Assembly (NCBI GenBank): GCA_014800795.1 | Contig: JAAVFL010000035.1 | Span: forward strand, 70,869 to 134,868 | Direction of reading: 5' to 3' | Length of the DNA stretch: 64,000 nt | Source: Bacteroidales bacterium | GTDB lineage: Bacteria; Bacteroidota; Bacteroidia; Bacteroidales; Muribaculaceae | Shown: positions 35,101 through 43,532 of the stretch, in pieces | Numbering within the stretch: the first letter of the stretch is position 1 | Layout of the letters: every line of letters begins with the position of its first letter | Translations under genes and position numbers: made by a program | Notes under the pieces: generated by a model | Database searches by the model: none | What the model saw: only the letters and a program-made list of their open reading frames with translations | Told to the model about the DNA's origin: nothing

Positions 35101-35402
35101 AGGTCCACATCGTTTCTGAAGGTAATGGTTAGGCTGTATGAACCGTCGTTGCCGGAATTTGAACTCATGTAAAGCATTCCCTCAACACCGTTCACACTCT
35201 CCTCAATGGGCGCTCCTATCGTTTCCGCCACAGTCTTTGCATTAGCTCCCGGGTATGTGGCTGATACTCTTACGGTGGGGGGAGTTATATCGGGATATTG
35301 GGCTATAGGGAGTGTCTTGACCGTAACAATACCCACAAGCAACATAAGTATCGCCAGCACAGTGGCGAAAATCGGGCGGTCTATGAAAAATCTTGAAAAC
35401 AT
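32166..35402 (-). CDS. RND multidrug efflux pump, HAE1/AcrB family
   Basis: A 1078-residue inner-membrane proton-driven pump, the motor of a tripartite export system. It begins MFSRFFIDRPIFATVLAI as AcrB does, has two six-helix halves with large periplasmic loops, and the proton-relay region of helix 4 (GLVLAIAIVVDDAIVVVED) with the paired Asp. The second half shows ILLLGLAAKNAILIVEYA, the matching signature. The last about 35 residues are a Pro/Ser/Asp-rich tail (about 1043-1078). Upstream genes encode its adaptor and outer-membrane channel in the order channel-adaptor-pump. Substrates, such as antibiotics, bile acids or dyes, are not predictable. Confidence 0.95.
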   Translation of the reverse strand: MFSRFFIDRPIFATVLAILMLLVGIVTVKTLPIAQYPDITPPTVRVSATYPGANAKTVAETIGAPIEESVNGVEGMLYMSSNSGNDGSYSLTITFRNDVDLDDATVKVQNLVSQASSRLPSAVTEQGVTVNSESTSILLFVVLESDDPERYDALYLTNYAQLHIVDALSRLDGVGGASAFGAGEYSMRVWMDPDLMRMRDITPEDVISAIKSQNMEVSAGSVGSEPVKNPAPFEFTLSSPGRLVTAEEFGNIIVRSGDNGSMLRLRDIAKVELGSESYGNISRVSGKEAGLIGIYQRSDANALDVAHEVENELENLEPYFPPGVHYRILMNTTDFVSASIDEVLVTFVETTLIVMIVILFFLQSWRAVIIPMLTIPVSLIATFAVMKLMGFTLNTLTLFGLVLAIAIVVDDAIVVVEDCARIVDEGKLNPRQAAEKAMVELQGPVIGEVLVLLSVFIPTAFISGITGELYKQFALTIAVSTAFSGFNALTFTPAMCALFLRKSKPSKFFLFRWFNTGWGHALDFYSKAIGKFLKRPVVAIGIYVVLCVVAFWGFIKWPTSYIPEEDMGYFMASVQLPTGASVDRTDKVVAEVSKILTDMPEVDDVIEMSGFSFMAGGSGSNLGSMFVMLKPWNERKGKDHSVDAIMRRFNEKAASIQEAEVFALNPPAIPGLGMTSGLQMQLLDINSQGADGLMTALTAIKDAADKDPAIASVQSLYEGTIPQYRITMNRDKIKMMGLDMDAVNSTLSSFVGGSYVNDFVEFNEVYQVNVAAEGWARSHISDISHLSVRNSNGEMVPFGAFSTIEPVMGSSSISRYNMYETASLTATPAKGVSSSEAIKAMENIVKEAGGDNYGYAWTGEAYQETQAGTTITTVLIFAIIMTILVLAAQYESWTDPLAVVIAMPTAILGTIVGCFFLSQSISIYTQIGIILLLGLAAKNAILIVEYAIDYRKSGMPIREAARQGGIVRFRPIMMTALAFVFGVMPMLFATGAGAESRISLGTAVVFGMAINAILGCLFVPNFWELTSKFQNWLSRHTSKFIFTDSGAPSAAGQPTPSDSADNAPDTVVSPDNETNVKP

Positions 35403-35434
35403 CTTTTTCCGGTTTTGAGGGTAAATTTGTTACA

Positions 35435-36562
35435 CTATCTCGCACTCTCCACGGGGTCCACTGCCATACCGTCGCGCACTTTTATCATGGCGCGGGTAAT
35501 ATAGCGGTCGGTCGGAGTCAGTCCTGAGGTTACGATTCTGAGTGAATCGCGGTACACCTGTCCTGTCTCTATAGGTGTATACACAACTTTGTTAGAATCG
35601 TTGACAATATATACATATTTTCCGAGCTGATCGGTGCCGATAGCGGCATCCTTAATAATAACAGCATGAGGTTCAACCTTATATGGCAGATCTACAAGAG
35701 CGTACATTCCGTTTCTTAGTTCGTCGCGCGGATTCTCGACTGCAACTTTGAGTTCTACAGTTCCCGTGGCTTTCTGAACATTCGGGGCCTGATACGAAAG
35801 TTTGCCGACATATGTACCCGAGATGCTGTCGCCGAAATTAACAGGTATATGGCTATAGTCAACGTCAGAGCCTTGCGCGGTCTGCGTCATTTCCATAAAC
35901 CGGTCGTCCTCTACGGAAAATACTGCACTCACTTTCCGGTCGTCGTACAGGCGCGTAAGTGTCACCGGCGATCCTTCGCCTGCCACATAATCGCCTACGT
36001 TATAGTCGGGGGCAGCGATCCTGCCTTCGAACGGGGCGGTGACCGTGCAGTAGCCGAGCATCATTTTTGCGGTTGTTACAGCGGCCTGGGCGCTTTTAAC
36101 GCTGGCTTCGCTCTGGTGGAGGCTGCTTTCTGCCTGTTCCACATCCATCTTCGATACGGCATCGCTTTCGAGCGCTTTTTTCATCGCCTCATAGTGTTTT
36201 GCGTTGTATTCGTTTTGGGAGATTGCAGATGAGAGCTGTGCCTCAGCTTCATTGACTTTCGCACGATACGGGGTATTTTCGATTGTGAAAAGCGGAGCTC
36301 CCGAGCGCACGATCTCGCCGTCGGTGAAGTGTTTCCCTACAATATATCCGCTTACGCGCGCCACAACATCGGTAGAATTATCCGATGAGAGATATGCGGG
36401 ATAACTCTGGTAAAGGACTATAGAATCAACCGTAGGGCGTTCAACGTTAACGCGGAGTAATGGTCCGGCAGAGTCGGCCTCAGTCTTTTTCGACTGACAC
36501 GATACCATTATTGATGTCACCGAGATAAGCATCAGTGTACTCAGGCTGTGTATTGTTTTCAT
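35435..36562 (-). CDS. RND efflux periplasmic adaptor lipoprotein (AcrA-like)
   Basis: A 375-residue membrane-fusion protein linking the RND pump with the outer-membrane channel. A lipoprotein signal (lipobox SIMVSC, Cys22) is followed by the barrel-sandwich hybrid domain (DVVARVSGYIVGKHFTDGEIV), an alpha-helical hairpin (about 100-165, coiled-coil pattern) and the second lipoyl half GYCTVTAPFEGRIA with a beta-barrel (ISGTYVGKLSYQAP). The start ATG at 36562 lies 83 bases inside the upstream channel gene, in another frame. The stop is 32 bases before the pump start. Confidence 0.94.
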   Translation of the reverse strand: MKTIHSLSTLMLISVTSIMVSCQSKKTEADSAGPLLRVNVERPTVDSIVLYQSYPAYLSSDNSTDVVARVSGYIVGKHFTDGEIVRSGAPLFTIENTPYRAKVNEAEAQLSSAISQNEYNAKHYEAMKKALESDAVSKMDVEQAESSLHQSEASVKSAQAAVTTAKMMLGYCTVTAPFEGRIAAPDYNVGDYVAGEGSPVTLTRLYDDRKVSAVFSVEDDRFMEMTQTAQGSDVDYSHIPVNFGDSISGTYVGKLSYQAPNVQKATGTVELKVAVENPRDELRNGMYALVDLPYKVEPHAVIIKDAAIGTDQLGKYVYIVNDSNKVVYTPIETGQVYRDSLRIVTSGLTPTDRYITRAMIKVRDGMAVDPVESAR

Positions 36563-38045
36563 AATCGTTAATGCTTGTATTTGTTGTATCGTTGATAATG
36601 CTGTATGATATCTTCACTCCGTATGTGTCGGCATTGAATCCGCCACCGAGAGCTTCGTAAAGAGTTACTAACGAATTAAGTGCTTTTCCACGGGCTGATA
36701 TCTGCTCCTGTTCGGCCGACAACAGATTCATCTGCTCAGTTACTACTTCGAGCATGGGACTCAGAGAGTTTTTATATCGGTCGATCGCCAGATTTACGGC
36801 TTCCCCGGCATAATGAAGAATATTGTTGATTTCATCGAGATACATTAGCGAAAAGTTATAGCTCGCTATAGCGTTATCGGTTTCCTGAAAAGCGTTGGCT
36901 ACCGTAAGGTTGTAATTTTCGATGCCGAGCTGCATCTGTTCGCGGGCATTTGCGAGACTGTATTTGCGCGATAATCCGTCGAATAGGGTCCATGACAGCG
37001 TCGGTGCCACGGTATATGTGACCGATCGCCGCGTGAATAGATCTCCGAGATTGCGGGCCGATGTTCCGACGCTTCCCTCTATTACGAGTGTCGGTAAAAA
37101 ATCTTTTTTGGCAATGCCTATTTGTGTGGCATAGGCGGCAAGTTCCTGCTCGGCCTCCACGATATCAGGCCTTCTTCGCAGGAGTTCTGCGGGCACACCG
37201 GTAGCGATAAGCTGATAACAGTCGGGCAGAGGAGCCGGCTCCATCAGTTTTTCGCGGAGTTCAGTGCTGAATGATCCGGTAAGCACTTCGAGAGCATTTA
37301 TGGCCGCATTTATAGAATATTTATATTGCGGAATTGACGACAGGGTGGTATAATAGTTCTCCTGTGCCTGGTCTACATCAAGTTTCGAGGCAAGTTCCGC
37401 TTCGAAACGGGCGCGTGCCAGAGTGACGGTTTTCTGCTGGCTTTCAGTATGTGATTCCGCTAATGATAGCTGTCCCTGCAAAGTGCGCAGATTGAAATAG
37501 GTGGATGCGACCTGTGCGCAAAGGCTTACCATGGCTCCGGCATATTCGGCCCGGGAGGCGTTGTAAGAAGCGCGTTTTGACTTCACCCCGTCGGCAATCT
37601 TTCCGAAAAGATCTATTTCCCAACTTGCATTAAGGCCGGCATTGAAGCCGCTTGTTATCGTAGGCGTTGTAGTCGGAACCCTCATGGCTCCACTTGTCTG
37701 GCTCTTGCTCCAGCCGGCTTGCAGGCCTACTGACGGATACCATTGGCTCTGAGCCTGTTTCATTGTGTTACGGGCTATCTCTGTTCGGTGCAGAGCCATC
37801 GCGACATTGTAGTTGTTGCTCAGAGCGAGTGAAATGAGTGAGTCGAGAGTGGCATCGTTAAAGCTTTTCCACCATACGTCTGATGCCGCCGGGATATCCT
37901 GCGTCATCGGCGGGGTGTATGTCCAATTTTCCGGTAATGAGTCTCCTGTAACACGGGGTGTGTCACTATCCTGATGCGATTGTGCAGCCGTAGATACAAA
38001 GTAGCATCCCAATGAAATAGCGAGGAACGTTAGTCGCTGAAACAT
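36480..38045 (-). CDS. Outer-membrane efflux channel, NodT/OprM family, with extended C-terminus
   Basis: A 521-residue TolC-like channel with two outer-membrane efflux repeats. A signal peptide (about 1-22) precedes WWKSFNDATLDSLISLALSNN (first repeat), ELLRRRPDIVEAEQELAAY between repeats and LFDGLSRKYSLANAREQM (second repeat). Family members usually end at YEALGGGW; here YEALGGGF is followed by about 51 further polar residues that overlap the adaptor gene by 83 bases. The simplest reading is loss of the original stop codon. The gene has no Cys at a lipobox, unlike OprM. It heads the channel-adaptor-pump operon. Confidence 0.92.
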   Translation of the reverse strand: MFQRLTFLAISLGCYFVSTAAQSHQDSDTPRVTGDSLPENWTYTPPMTQDIPAASDVWWKSFNDATLDSLISLALSNNYNVAMALHRTEIARNTMKQAQSQWYPSVGLQAGWSKSQTSGAMRVPTTTPTITSGFNAGLNASWEIDLFGKIADGVKSKRASYNASRAEYAGAMVSLCAQVASTYFNLRTLQGQLSLAESHTESQQKTVTLARARFEAELASKLDVDQAQENYYTTLSSIPQYKYSINAAINALEVLTGSFSTELREKLMEPAPLPDCYQLIATGVPAELLRRRPDIVEAEQELAAYATQIGIAKKDFLPTLVIEGSVGTSARNLGDLFTRRSVTYTVAPTLSWTLFDGLSRKYSLANAREQMQLGIENYNLTVANAFQETDNAIASYNFSLMYLDEINNILHYAGEAVNLAIDRYKNSLSPMLEVVTEQMNLLSAEQEQISARGKALNSLVTLYEALGGGFNADTYGVKISYSIINDTTNTSINDYENNTQPEYTDAYLGDINNGIVSVEKD

Positions 38046-38172
38046 ATAATTATAAATATTTAAAATCCCTTATAATGCAAAGTATGAACTTCCTTCTGAA
38101 GCTTTCTTTATTAGAACAAATTTAAAAGAACTTTAGTTGTAGCCATATAACTTCAATCTCCGAAAAAATAGT

Positions 38173-38180
38173 TATCTTTG
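38173..38180 (+). promoter_or_regulatory. -7 promoter element of the restriction-modification operon
   Basis: TATCTTTG ends five bases before the methyltransferase ATG, so transcription would start at or next to the start codon (leaderless mRNA). A clear -33 box is missing. Confidence 0.45.
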
Positions 38181-38185
38181 CATTT

Positions 38186-39085
38186 ATGAAGCCAATGATA
38201 AAATATAGAGGAGGCAAATCCAGAGAAATTCCGTATATTCTTCCCTATATACCTGAATTTCAGGGAAGATATATCGAACCATTCTTCGGAGGAGGAGCTA
38301 TGTATTTTCACCTTGAGCCGCACAGAGCCGTTATTAACGACATAAATCCACAATTGATAGACTTTTATCGGGGTGTCAGGGATAACTATGAGCAGTTAAG
38401 GCATGAACTGGATATTCTTGAGGTTCTTTACACTGCCAATCGCGCGGAGTTCGACCGTCTGAAAGCGGCGACACCGCAGGATAGGGTTCCGGATGCTAAC
38501 GAAGAGCTGTACTATCGTATCAGGGCCATGTTCAACAACAAGGTTGAAAAGGAATTTTCAGATGCGGCGATCTATTATTTTATCAACAAGACTTCATATT
38601 CAGGAATGATCAGATACAACGCCCGTGGAGAGTTCAATGTACCTTTCGGACGTTATAAAAGTATAAACACCTCTGCGGTTACCGAGAATCATAGCCGTCT
38701 GTTGCAACGCACAGAGGTTTGCAATGAGGATTACGCGGCAATATTCAACCGTTGTAATCACGACGATTTTCTGTTTCTTGACCCGCCATATGACTGCATC
38801 TTTTCAGATTATGGGAATGAAGACTATCGTGGCGGGTTTAATGAAGATAGTCACAGACGGCTGGCGGAGGACTTTCATAATCTGCCATGCAGAGCATTGA
38901 TGGTCATCGGGAGTACTCCGCTGACTGAGGAACTCTATGGCGCTGAAATCGTGCATGCATATGGGAAAAACTATTCTGTAAACATACGCAACCGATTCAA
39001 GGCTTCGACTACCCATATACTGGTGACCAATTATGATCTTGGGCACGTTGAGCCTCGACAGATGTTGAACAGGCAGCCTCGGTAA
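38186..39085 (+). CDS. DNA adenine methyltransferase, Dam/D12 class
   Basis: A 299-residue N6-adenine DNA methyltransferase. The order is that of the alpha (D12) class: AdoMet-binding KYRGGKSREI and EPFFGGGAMYF near the N-terminus, then a target-recognition region, then the catalytic FLFLDPPYD. Dam-type enzymes of this class methylate GATC. The next gene encodes an AlwI-family endonuclease, so this is the protective enzyme of a type II restriction-modification system. AlwI cuts next to GGATC; a GATC methylase would protect both strands of that site because both GGATC and its complement GATCC contain GATC. Recognition is inferred from family and partner, not shown. Confidence 0.9.
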   Translation: MKPMIKYRGGKSREIPYILPYIPEFQGRYIEPFFGGGAMYFHLEPHRAVINDINPQLIDFYRGVRDNYEQLRHELDILEVLYTANRAEFDRLKAATPQDRVPDANEELYYRIRAMFNNKVEKEFSDAAIYYFINKTSYSGMIRYNARGEFNVPFGRYKSINTSAVTENHSRLLQRTEVCNEDYAAIFNRCNHDDFLFLDPPYDCIFSDYGNEDYRGGFNEDSHRRLAEDFHNLPCRALMVIGSTPLTEELYGAEIVHAYGKNYSVNIRNRFKASTTHILVTNYDLGHVEPRQMLNRQPR

Positions 39086-39125
39086 CCTTACCCTAATCTT
39101 TACGCATTTGAACCCGAAGAAAGAT

Positions 39126-40805
39126 ATGGCAACCATTGATAGCAGACTTCTTTTCGTAACTACCTCTCCGCGCTCTCCCGAAAAAATGATTCCGGAGATT
39201 GAGCTGCTTGACCGTTACTTCAACGGTCAGGAGTGGAATCATGCGACTCAGGTTGCTTTTATGAGTGTTTTGAGAAATGAAGATTTCTTTCAGGGTTCAG
39301 GAGCCAAGGATCCGGCGTTCAGTGCAAGAGACCGTATAAACCGCGGACCTAAATCGTTAGGCTTTGTAAATCTCAAGCCTACGGTTTCGCTTACTCCGGC
39401 AGGCATGAGATTCATTTCATCGGAGTTTCCGGGAGAAGTACTTCTCAGGCAGATGCTGAAATTTCAGATACCGTCGCCATACCATAAGCCGTCTGCATCC
39501 GCTGCAAAATTCAATGTAAGACCGTTCCTCGAGATTCTACGCCTTGTCAGGGTGCTTGAAAAACTTCGTTTCGATGAATTGCGTATAATTGCTCTTCAGC
39601 TTACTGACTGGCATAGCTTTGAATATATAGTTCATAAAATTCATGATTTCCGTAATGCGAAAATACATAATACAGGAAATTATCGGGTTTTTGCTGAAAA
39701 ATATCTCGAAAACGAGCTGCGCAATATATTTGCCGACCGTATAGAAGTCGGGAATGTGAAAACAAGGGAAAATGCTGACACCTCCGTAGCTAATTTTCTT
39801 GCGACTCAAGCACGTAACACCCGCGACTATGCCGATGCCTTTTTCCGTTATCTCAGAGCTACAGGTTTGGTGGCGGTATCGCATATCGGAAAATCACTGA
39901 CCATAGTTCCCGAACGCATTGAAGAGGTTGACTATATTCTAAATACAATTCCTCGCGATGCCTTTGCGTTTAAAGATGAGATCAGTTATAGCCATTATCT
40001 TGGCGACGATACTATTCCGGAATTGCTCCCGGACAACAGGGAGTATATATCCGGACGTATATCCAGGGAGTTCCCTGACATTGTAACTGACCGTAATGCG
40101 GATGCCGTTACATTGAGAAAACGTTATGCGTCGTTGCTTCTGAAGCGAAAGAGCAGAACAATGGCCCGGCTGATCGATAGTCTGAAAAATTACTCGGAAT
40201 ATGACGATATCCAGATGATATTCGACCGCATTGTTGATAAGAAGATATATGATGCGCCGTTAATGCTGGAGTGGAATACCTGGCGTGCCATGACGATGAT
40301 TGACGGAGGCGATATTGCCGCAAATCTCAAATTCGATGATTATGGCAATCCCATGTGTACAGCTCAGGGAAATATGCCTGATATAGTCTGCGATTACGGA
40401 GATTTTATGGTGTGTGTGGAGGTTACAATGCAGTCGGGACAGCGTCAGTTTGAAACCGAGCATGAAAGTGTGCTGAGACATCTTGGAAAATTGAAAGTAT
40501 CAAGTGACCGACCGTGCTATACTCTTTTTATCGCCCCTGATATCAATCCATCGTGCATAACTTATTTTTATACGATGCACCATGTTAATTTAGCTCTCTA
40601 CGGTGGAACATCCGTGATAGTTCCGTTGCCGCTCGGATTGTTCCGCCATTTGCTTGCCCGGAGTTTTTCAGGGCATGTTAAGGTCACTCCCCGGCATATA
40701 AGATCGATTTTCGATATGTCAATGAAATATGCGATGGCGAGTGACAATGAACAGGAATGGTTTAACCGGCTGTGCGATGAGGTGCAGCACATTTTTTCAG
40801 CTTGA
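39126..40805 (+). CDS. AlwI-family type II restriction endonuclease
   Basis: A 559-residue protein matching the AlwI restriction endonuclease family (type IIS; recognises GGATC and cuts outside it). Visible features are the N-terminal LLFVTTSPRSPEKMIPEI, a winged-helix-like DNA-binding middle part (ATGLVAVSHIGKSLTIVPERIEEVDYI) and a C-terminal PD-(D/E)xK-like nuclease core with PLMLEWNTWRAM, PDIVCDYGDFMVCVEVTM and CYTLFIAPDI. It follows the Dam-like methyltransferase by 40 bases in the same direction. The ATG at 39126 is used; a TTG six codons upstream is less likely. The restriction pair lies between an efflux operon and dnaG, consistent with lateral insertion, though no attachment site or integrase is visible. 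Confidence 0.87.
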   Translation: MATIDSRLLFVTTSPRSPEKMIPEIELLDRYFNGQEWNHATQVAFMSVLRNEDFFQGSGAKDPAFSARDRINRGPKSLGFVNLKPTVSLTPAGMRFISSEFPGEVLLRQMLKFQIPSPYHKPSASAAKFNVRPFLEILRLVRVLEKLRFDELRIIALQLTDWHSFEYIVHKIHDFRNAKIHNTGNYRVFAEKYLENELRNIFADRIEVGNVKTRENADTSVANFLATQARNTRDYADAFFRYLRATGLVAVSHIGKSLTIVPERIEEVDYILNTIPRDAFAFKDEISYSHYLGDDTIPELLPDNREYISGRISREFPDIVTDRNADAVTLRKRYASLLLKRKSRTMARLIDSLKNYSEYDDIQMIFDRIVDKKIYDAPLMLEWNTWRAMTMIDGGDIAANLKFDDYGNPMCTAQGNMPDIVCDYGDFMVCVEVTMQSGQRQFETEHESVLRHLGKLKVSSDRPCYTLFIAPDINPSCITYFYTMHHVNLALYGGTSVIVPLPLGLFRHLLARSFSGHVKVTPRHIRSIFDMSMKYAMASDNEQEWFNRLCDEVQHIFSA

Positions 40806-40829
40806 ATATTCGGGTACTATAATATATTG

Positions 40830-43121
40830 ATGAAGACGATAGACAGGGAAACAGTTCAGAGGATTATCGATACGGCCGACATAGTGGAGGTCGTAAGTGA
40901 TTTTGTGAATCTTCGCCGACGCGGAGCCAATTATATAGGCCTGTGTCCGTTCCACAACGAACGGACACCTTCCTTCTCCGTTTCGCGTGCCAAGGGTATC
41001 TGCAAATGTTTCAGTTGCGGTAAAGGTGGCAGTCCCGTAAACTTCATAATGGAGCATGAGCAACTCAATTACTGGGATGCGCTGCGCTATCTCGCCCGAA
41101 AATATAATATCGAGATTCAGGAGCATGAGGTTACTGACGCAGAGCGTCAGGCTATGTCGGAGCGTCAGTCGCTGCTGGATGTCAACGATTTCGCGATGAA
41201 ACATTTCGAGCATAATATGCTTGATACCGCCGATGGCCGCGATATCGGTCTGGCTTATTTCCGCGAACGTGGCATCAACGAGGCCATGGTGAAGCGCTTT
41301 CATCTCGGCTATTCGCTGGACCGTCGCGACGACCTTCTGTCGGCAGCCCGCGCGGAGGGGTACAGCAATGATGCGTTGGTGAAAACCGGTCTGTGTGTGC
41401 AGACCGACCGCGGCGACCTTTACGACCGCTTCAAGGCAAGGGTAATGTATCCCGTGTTTTCGATATCGGGTAAGGTGGTAGCTTTCGGTGGGCGCACATT
41501 GCGCACCGATAAGACGGTGGCGAAATATGTCAATTCCCCTGAAAGTATCATATATAAGAAAAACCGTGAGCTTTACGGACTGTATCAGGCTAAGCAGGCC
41601 ATAGTAAAGAAGGAGAAGTGCATACTTGTAGAGGGATACATGGATGTGATCTCGATGCATCAGCAGGGGGTGGAGAATGTGGTCGCTTCATCCGGCACTT
41701 CGCTCACTCAGGGACAGATCCGTCTGATTCATCGCTTTACGGAAAATGTTACCGTAATCTACGACAGCGACCCGGCCGGCATCAAGGCGTCTCTGCGAGG
41801 GATAGACCTTCTTCTGGCCGAAGGGCTTAATATAAAAGTATTGCTTCTTCCGGATGGTGACGACCCCGACTCGTTCGCCCAGAGTCATACGGCGCAGGAG
41901 GTAGAGGAGTATCTGGCTGCAAATGAGGTGGATTTTATCAAGTTCAAGACCGATGTGCTTTTGCGTGATGCGGCTTCCGACCCGTTGAAACGTTCGGAAG
42001 TGGTAAGCGGAATCCTTCTATCCATCGCCCATATACCGGAGGAAATAAAGCGAAATGTATATATTCAGGAGTGTTCAATGCGCTTCGGAATAGACGAGCG
42101 CACACTCCTGCGTCAGGTAAATGTCTTTTTAACCAAACTTGCGGAGCAGAATGCCAAACAATACGCCCGCCAGTCGGCAGTTGAATCGGCGGAAACAGAA
42201 GCTTCGCCAGACACTTCCCGGGCGCCGGAAGAAAAGCCTTCAGACGCAGGGACACATACTGAACCGCGGCCGGAGGCGCCCGATCCGGTATCATCGGACG
42301 ATGCGTCGGCTCCGGCTCTTGACACCACTGTTCAGGCGGCCGTCAATCGTGCCGCAGATCCGTTCGCCGAGGTACTTGAGCCTCTTGAGCGGGCCTTGAT
42401 GCGCATGGTGCTGAAATTCGGGATGCTCGATCTCGGCGAAGAATTCGGGCTCTACGACGATGGTGAACATGTTAAAGTGATAGACTACATCCGCGAAGAT
42501 CTTGAGGTTGACAGTATAACCTTCGGTACACCGTTGTATGACCGTATGTTCCGCGAAGCGCTTGAAATCCGCGATACGAGATGGGATGAAGATTACGCAC
42601 GTCATCTTCATAGCGCCCGTGAACATATAAGCAGGCTTGAAAACGAAGGACGCGAGGAGATAAAACGCACCGCCACTACGCTTGCCGAAATCAATGTGGC
42701 CGAGCAGAGGCTCCGGGAAAACTGCGAGAATACATACCGCTCCGACATTCAGGAATTCGCGCAGCATTATTTCGAAAAAATATTCATATCACATCCCGAC
42801 GACAATGTTCGCCGCGGAGCATCCGACCTTGTGGTAGAGCGTCATCAGCTAAGCAAGATATATTATCGCCATGGAACGAAAATAGAGACGGAGATCGACC
42901 GTCTAGACGATCTTGTGCCGCGGGCGCTGGTTGCTCTGAAATATTATATGGGCCGTTGTCGGTTTCATGAACTGACCCAGAGCATACGTGAAGTGCAGTC
43001 GCGCCCGGGCTACGACATTGCCGAGATATTCGCCCTTATGGAACAGCAGAAAAAGTGGCATGACTTCTGTACCCGTCTCTCCACCCAGATAGGGGAGCGC
43101 GTTTACGAGCCGCTGCGCTGA
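40830..43121 (+). CDS. dnaG: DNA primase
   Basis: A 763-residue primase that makes RNA primers at the replication fork. The CHC2 zinc ribbon uses Cys39, His42, Cys60 and Cys63 (GLCPFHNERTPSF, CKCFSCGKGG). The TOPRIM core shows ILVEGYMDVISMHQQ and VIYDSDPAGIKA; the helicase-binding region is C-terminal. A low-complexity linker rich in Pro, Ala, Glu and Ser (about residues 450-510) separates the catalytic core from the C-terminal part, making it longer than the E. coli enzyme (581). The start is the ATG at 40830, one codon after a TTG that would add a residue. Confidence 0.95.
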   Translation: MKTIDRETVQRIIDTADIVEVVSDFVNLRRRGANYIGLCPFHNERTPSFSVSRAKGICKCFSCGKGGSPVNFIMEHEQLNYWDALRYLARKYNIEIQEHEVTDAERQAMSERQSLLDVNDFAMKHFEHNMLDTADGRDIGLAYFRERGINEAMVKRFHLGYSLDRRDDLLSAARAEGYSNDALVKTGLCVQTDRGDLYDRFKARVMYPVFSISGKVVAFGGRTLRTDKTVAKYVNSPESIIYKKNRELYGLYQAKQAIVKKEKCILVEGYMDVISMHQQGVENVVASSGTSLTQGQIRLIHRFTENVTVIYDSDPAGIKASLRGIDLLLAEGLNIKVLLLPDGDDPDSFAQSHTAQEVEEYLAANEVDFIKFKTDVLLRDAASDPLKRSEVVSGILLSIAHIPEEIKRNVYIQECSMRFGIDERTLLRQVNVFLTKLAEQNAKQYARQSAVESAETEASPDTSRAPEEKPSDAGTHTEPRPEAPDPVSSDDASAPALDTTVQAAVNRAADPFAEVLEPLERALMRMVLKFGMLDLGEEFGLYDDGEHVKVIDYIREDLEVDSITFGTPLYDRMFREALEIRDTRWDEDYARHLHSAREHISRLENEGREEIKRTATTLAEINVAEQRLRENCENTYRSDIQEFAQHYFEKIFISHPDDNVRRGASDLVVERHQLSKIYYRHGTKIETEIDRLDDLVPRALVALKYYMGRCRFHELTQSIREVQSRPGYDIAEIFALMEQQKKWHDFCTRLSTQIGERVYEPLR

Positions 43122-43532
43122 TCGGTTGCTCTCCAGATGATAACATTTCTCCCCGGTAGAAAACCTGTAGCTATCCATGGCTGGGAAAGATGCCGCATAC
43201 GCTGATTCGCTAGGCGTCACTTCTTCCTCGTTTAGCATAAGACACAGATATGTGGATGATAACCCCTGGAAATACGAACATCCTGGACAGTGTATTTTTG
43301 GCTTATCTTCCCGTTGAAGGATATCAAGGGGCTGTAGATATGGGTATATGACATTACTGACTGAAGAATTTTGGTGTTAAAATGCGGTAGTTACATTATT
43401 AATTTGTAAATTTGCCATGCCGGTATGCCCGCCAGATGTGAACTTTGTGTCCGGATTGGGGTGCCGGTACGCCGATCTAACGGCGATTTACCTGTATACC
43501 ATGTAAATAACCCAAACTTTTTATAACCAATC
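43122..43532. other. dnaG-mutA intergenic region, no gene seen
   Basis: 411 bases without a convincing gene. A minus-strand frame (43128-43238, continuing into dnaG) reads MLNEEEVTPSESAYA but has no family signature. I looked for a cobalamin riboswitch, since MutAB needs adenosylcobalamin, and saw none. A promoter-like TAAATTTG lies at 43407-43414. Confidence 0.5.
43407..43414 (+). promoter_or_regulatory. Candidate -7 element of mutA-mutB
   Basis: TAAATTTG, a perfect TAnnTTTG match, 118 bases before the mutA ATG; no TTTG at the ideal distance. It would give a leader of about 110 bases. Confidence 0.45.

Noticed and set aside
1-38045. Polysaccharide utilisation locus around the GH78, GH2 and GH95 genes
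   Set aside because: No SusC/SusD pair or sensor regulator adjoins them and they are more than 10 kb apart.
43128-43238. Minus-strand frame MLNEEEVTPSESAYA overlapping the dnaG 3' end
   Set aside because: No family resemblance, no promoter, overlaps dnaG antisense; probably chance.
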